Assembly (NCBI GenBank): GCA_030688105.1
Contig: JAUYIV010000096.1
Coordinates: forward strand, 1-5,091
Direction: 5' to 3'
Origin: Actinomycetota bacterium
GTDB taxonomy: Bacteria; Actinomycetota; Acidimicrobiia; Spongiisociales; UBA11373
DNA length: 5,091 nucleotides
Shown: in pieces, positions 4,874-5,091 of the stretch
Layout of the letters: the number at the start of each line of letters is the position of its first letter
How positions within the stretch are numbered: the first letter of the stretch is position 1
Made by a program: the position numbers and the translations under genes
The notes under the pieces: generated by a model
Seen by the model: only the letters and a program-made list of their open reading frames with translations
The model's database searches: none
Told to the model about the DNA's origin: nothing

Positions 4874-5091
4874 TCAGACGAAGATGATCTGGGCGCCCTC
4901 GCTCAGCTCCATGAACTCGGTGGCGCCGATGATTCCTTCGACGCCTTCGAAGAGGTCTCCCATGTCGAGCCTCATCATGTCGGCAGACATCTTGCACGCC
5001 CACAGATGAGCGCCACTGTCCACCAGGGTCTGAAGGAACTCGGGCACCTCGGGGAAGCCGAGTTTGGAGATCTCCCTTTTCATCATCCGGG
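4874..5091 (-). CDS. DsrE/DsrF-like family protein, C-terminal part, cut by window edge
   Basis: About 72 C-terminal residues are visible, from the edge to the TGA at 4874-4876. The pattern is typical of the DsrE/DsrF/DrsH-like family: MMKREISKLG near the cut, a helix (PEVPEFLQTLVDSG), the core strand HLWACKMSADMM with its conserved Cys (the C of WACK), a segment LDMGDLFEGVEGIIGATEFM, and the final strand AQIIFV. Members are small cytoplasmic proteins, often of about 110-160 residues, with a Rossmann-like fold; relatives handle sulfur transfer or persulfides through this Cys. The frame is open to the last base, and in this family the MMK region is usually internal, so the ATG codons at 5086 and 5083 are probably not the start and about half the protein lies beyond the window. 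No sulfur-metabolism partner is visible. Confidence 0.85.
   Translation of the reverse strand, partial: RMMKREISKLGFPEVPEFLQTLVDSGAHLWACKMSADMMRLDMGDLFEGVEGIIGATEFMELSEGAQIIFV

Noticed and set aside
1..5091. Previously undescribed multi-gene defence or mobile system
   Set aside because: Gene orientations alternate, there are no nuclease, ATPase, integrase or transposase motifs, and no set of adjacent same-strand genes works as a unit.

Overview
The window is high-GC DNA with strong G/C bias at third codon positions. Together with a Thr-rich exported protein, a tandem heptamer of the CAACGGG type and the HAD-IG 5'-nucleotidase, this suggests an Actinomycetota chromosome, perhaps class Acidimicrobiia. 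That placement is inference from composition and gene style; there is no rRNA or tRNA here to confirm it. I see no transposase, integrase, phage gene or CRISPR array, so this looks like ordinary chromosome.

Layout from left to right: (1) 22-1461, plus strand: a complete cytosolic HAD-superfamily 5'-nucleotidase of the cN-II-like family. (2) 1492-1734, minus strand: a small conserved-looking protein of unknown function, convergent with the nucleotidase across a 30-bp gap, with an awkward start. (3) 1900-2691, minus strand: an exported protein with a signal peptide, a long Thr/Ser-rich linker carrying a duplicated LLPITLPTLL module, and a C-terminal membrane anchor. A hairpin lies just after its stop. 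(4) 2877-4304, plus strand, divergent from gene 3: a membrane sensor histidine kinase with no response regulator in view. Its 5' region holds a strong stem-loop. (5) 4305-4431: a convergent gap with a run of heptamer repeats that ends in a compact hairpin, probably a shared terminator. (6) 4432-4656, minus strand: a 74-residue ribbon-helix-helix DNA-binding protein, preceded by a 20-bp inverted repeat that is the best operator candidate in the window. (7) 4874-5091, minus strand: the C-terminal part of a DsrE-family protein that runs off the right edge.

How the genes work together: no operon of obviously cooperating genes is visible. The two relationships with real content are the RHH protein next to its palindrome (likely autoregulation) and the sensor kinase divergent from a surface protein (possible shared regulatory region). 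No gap without a gene exceeds 300 bp. I do not see a clearly new multi-gene system. The items most worth a second look are the RHH palindrome, the structured leader and uncertain start of the kinase, and the repeat-bearing surface protein.
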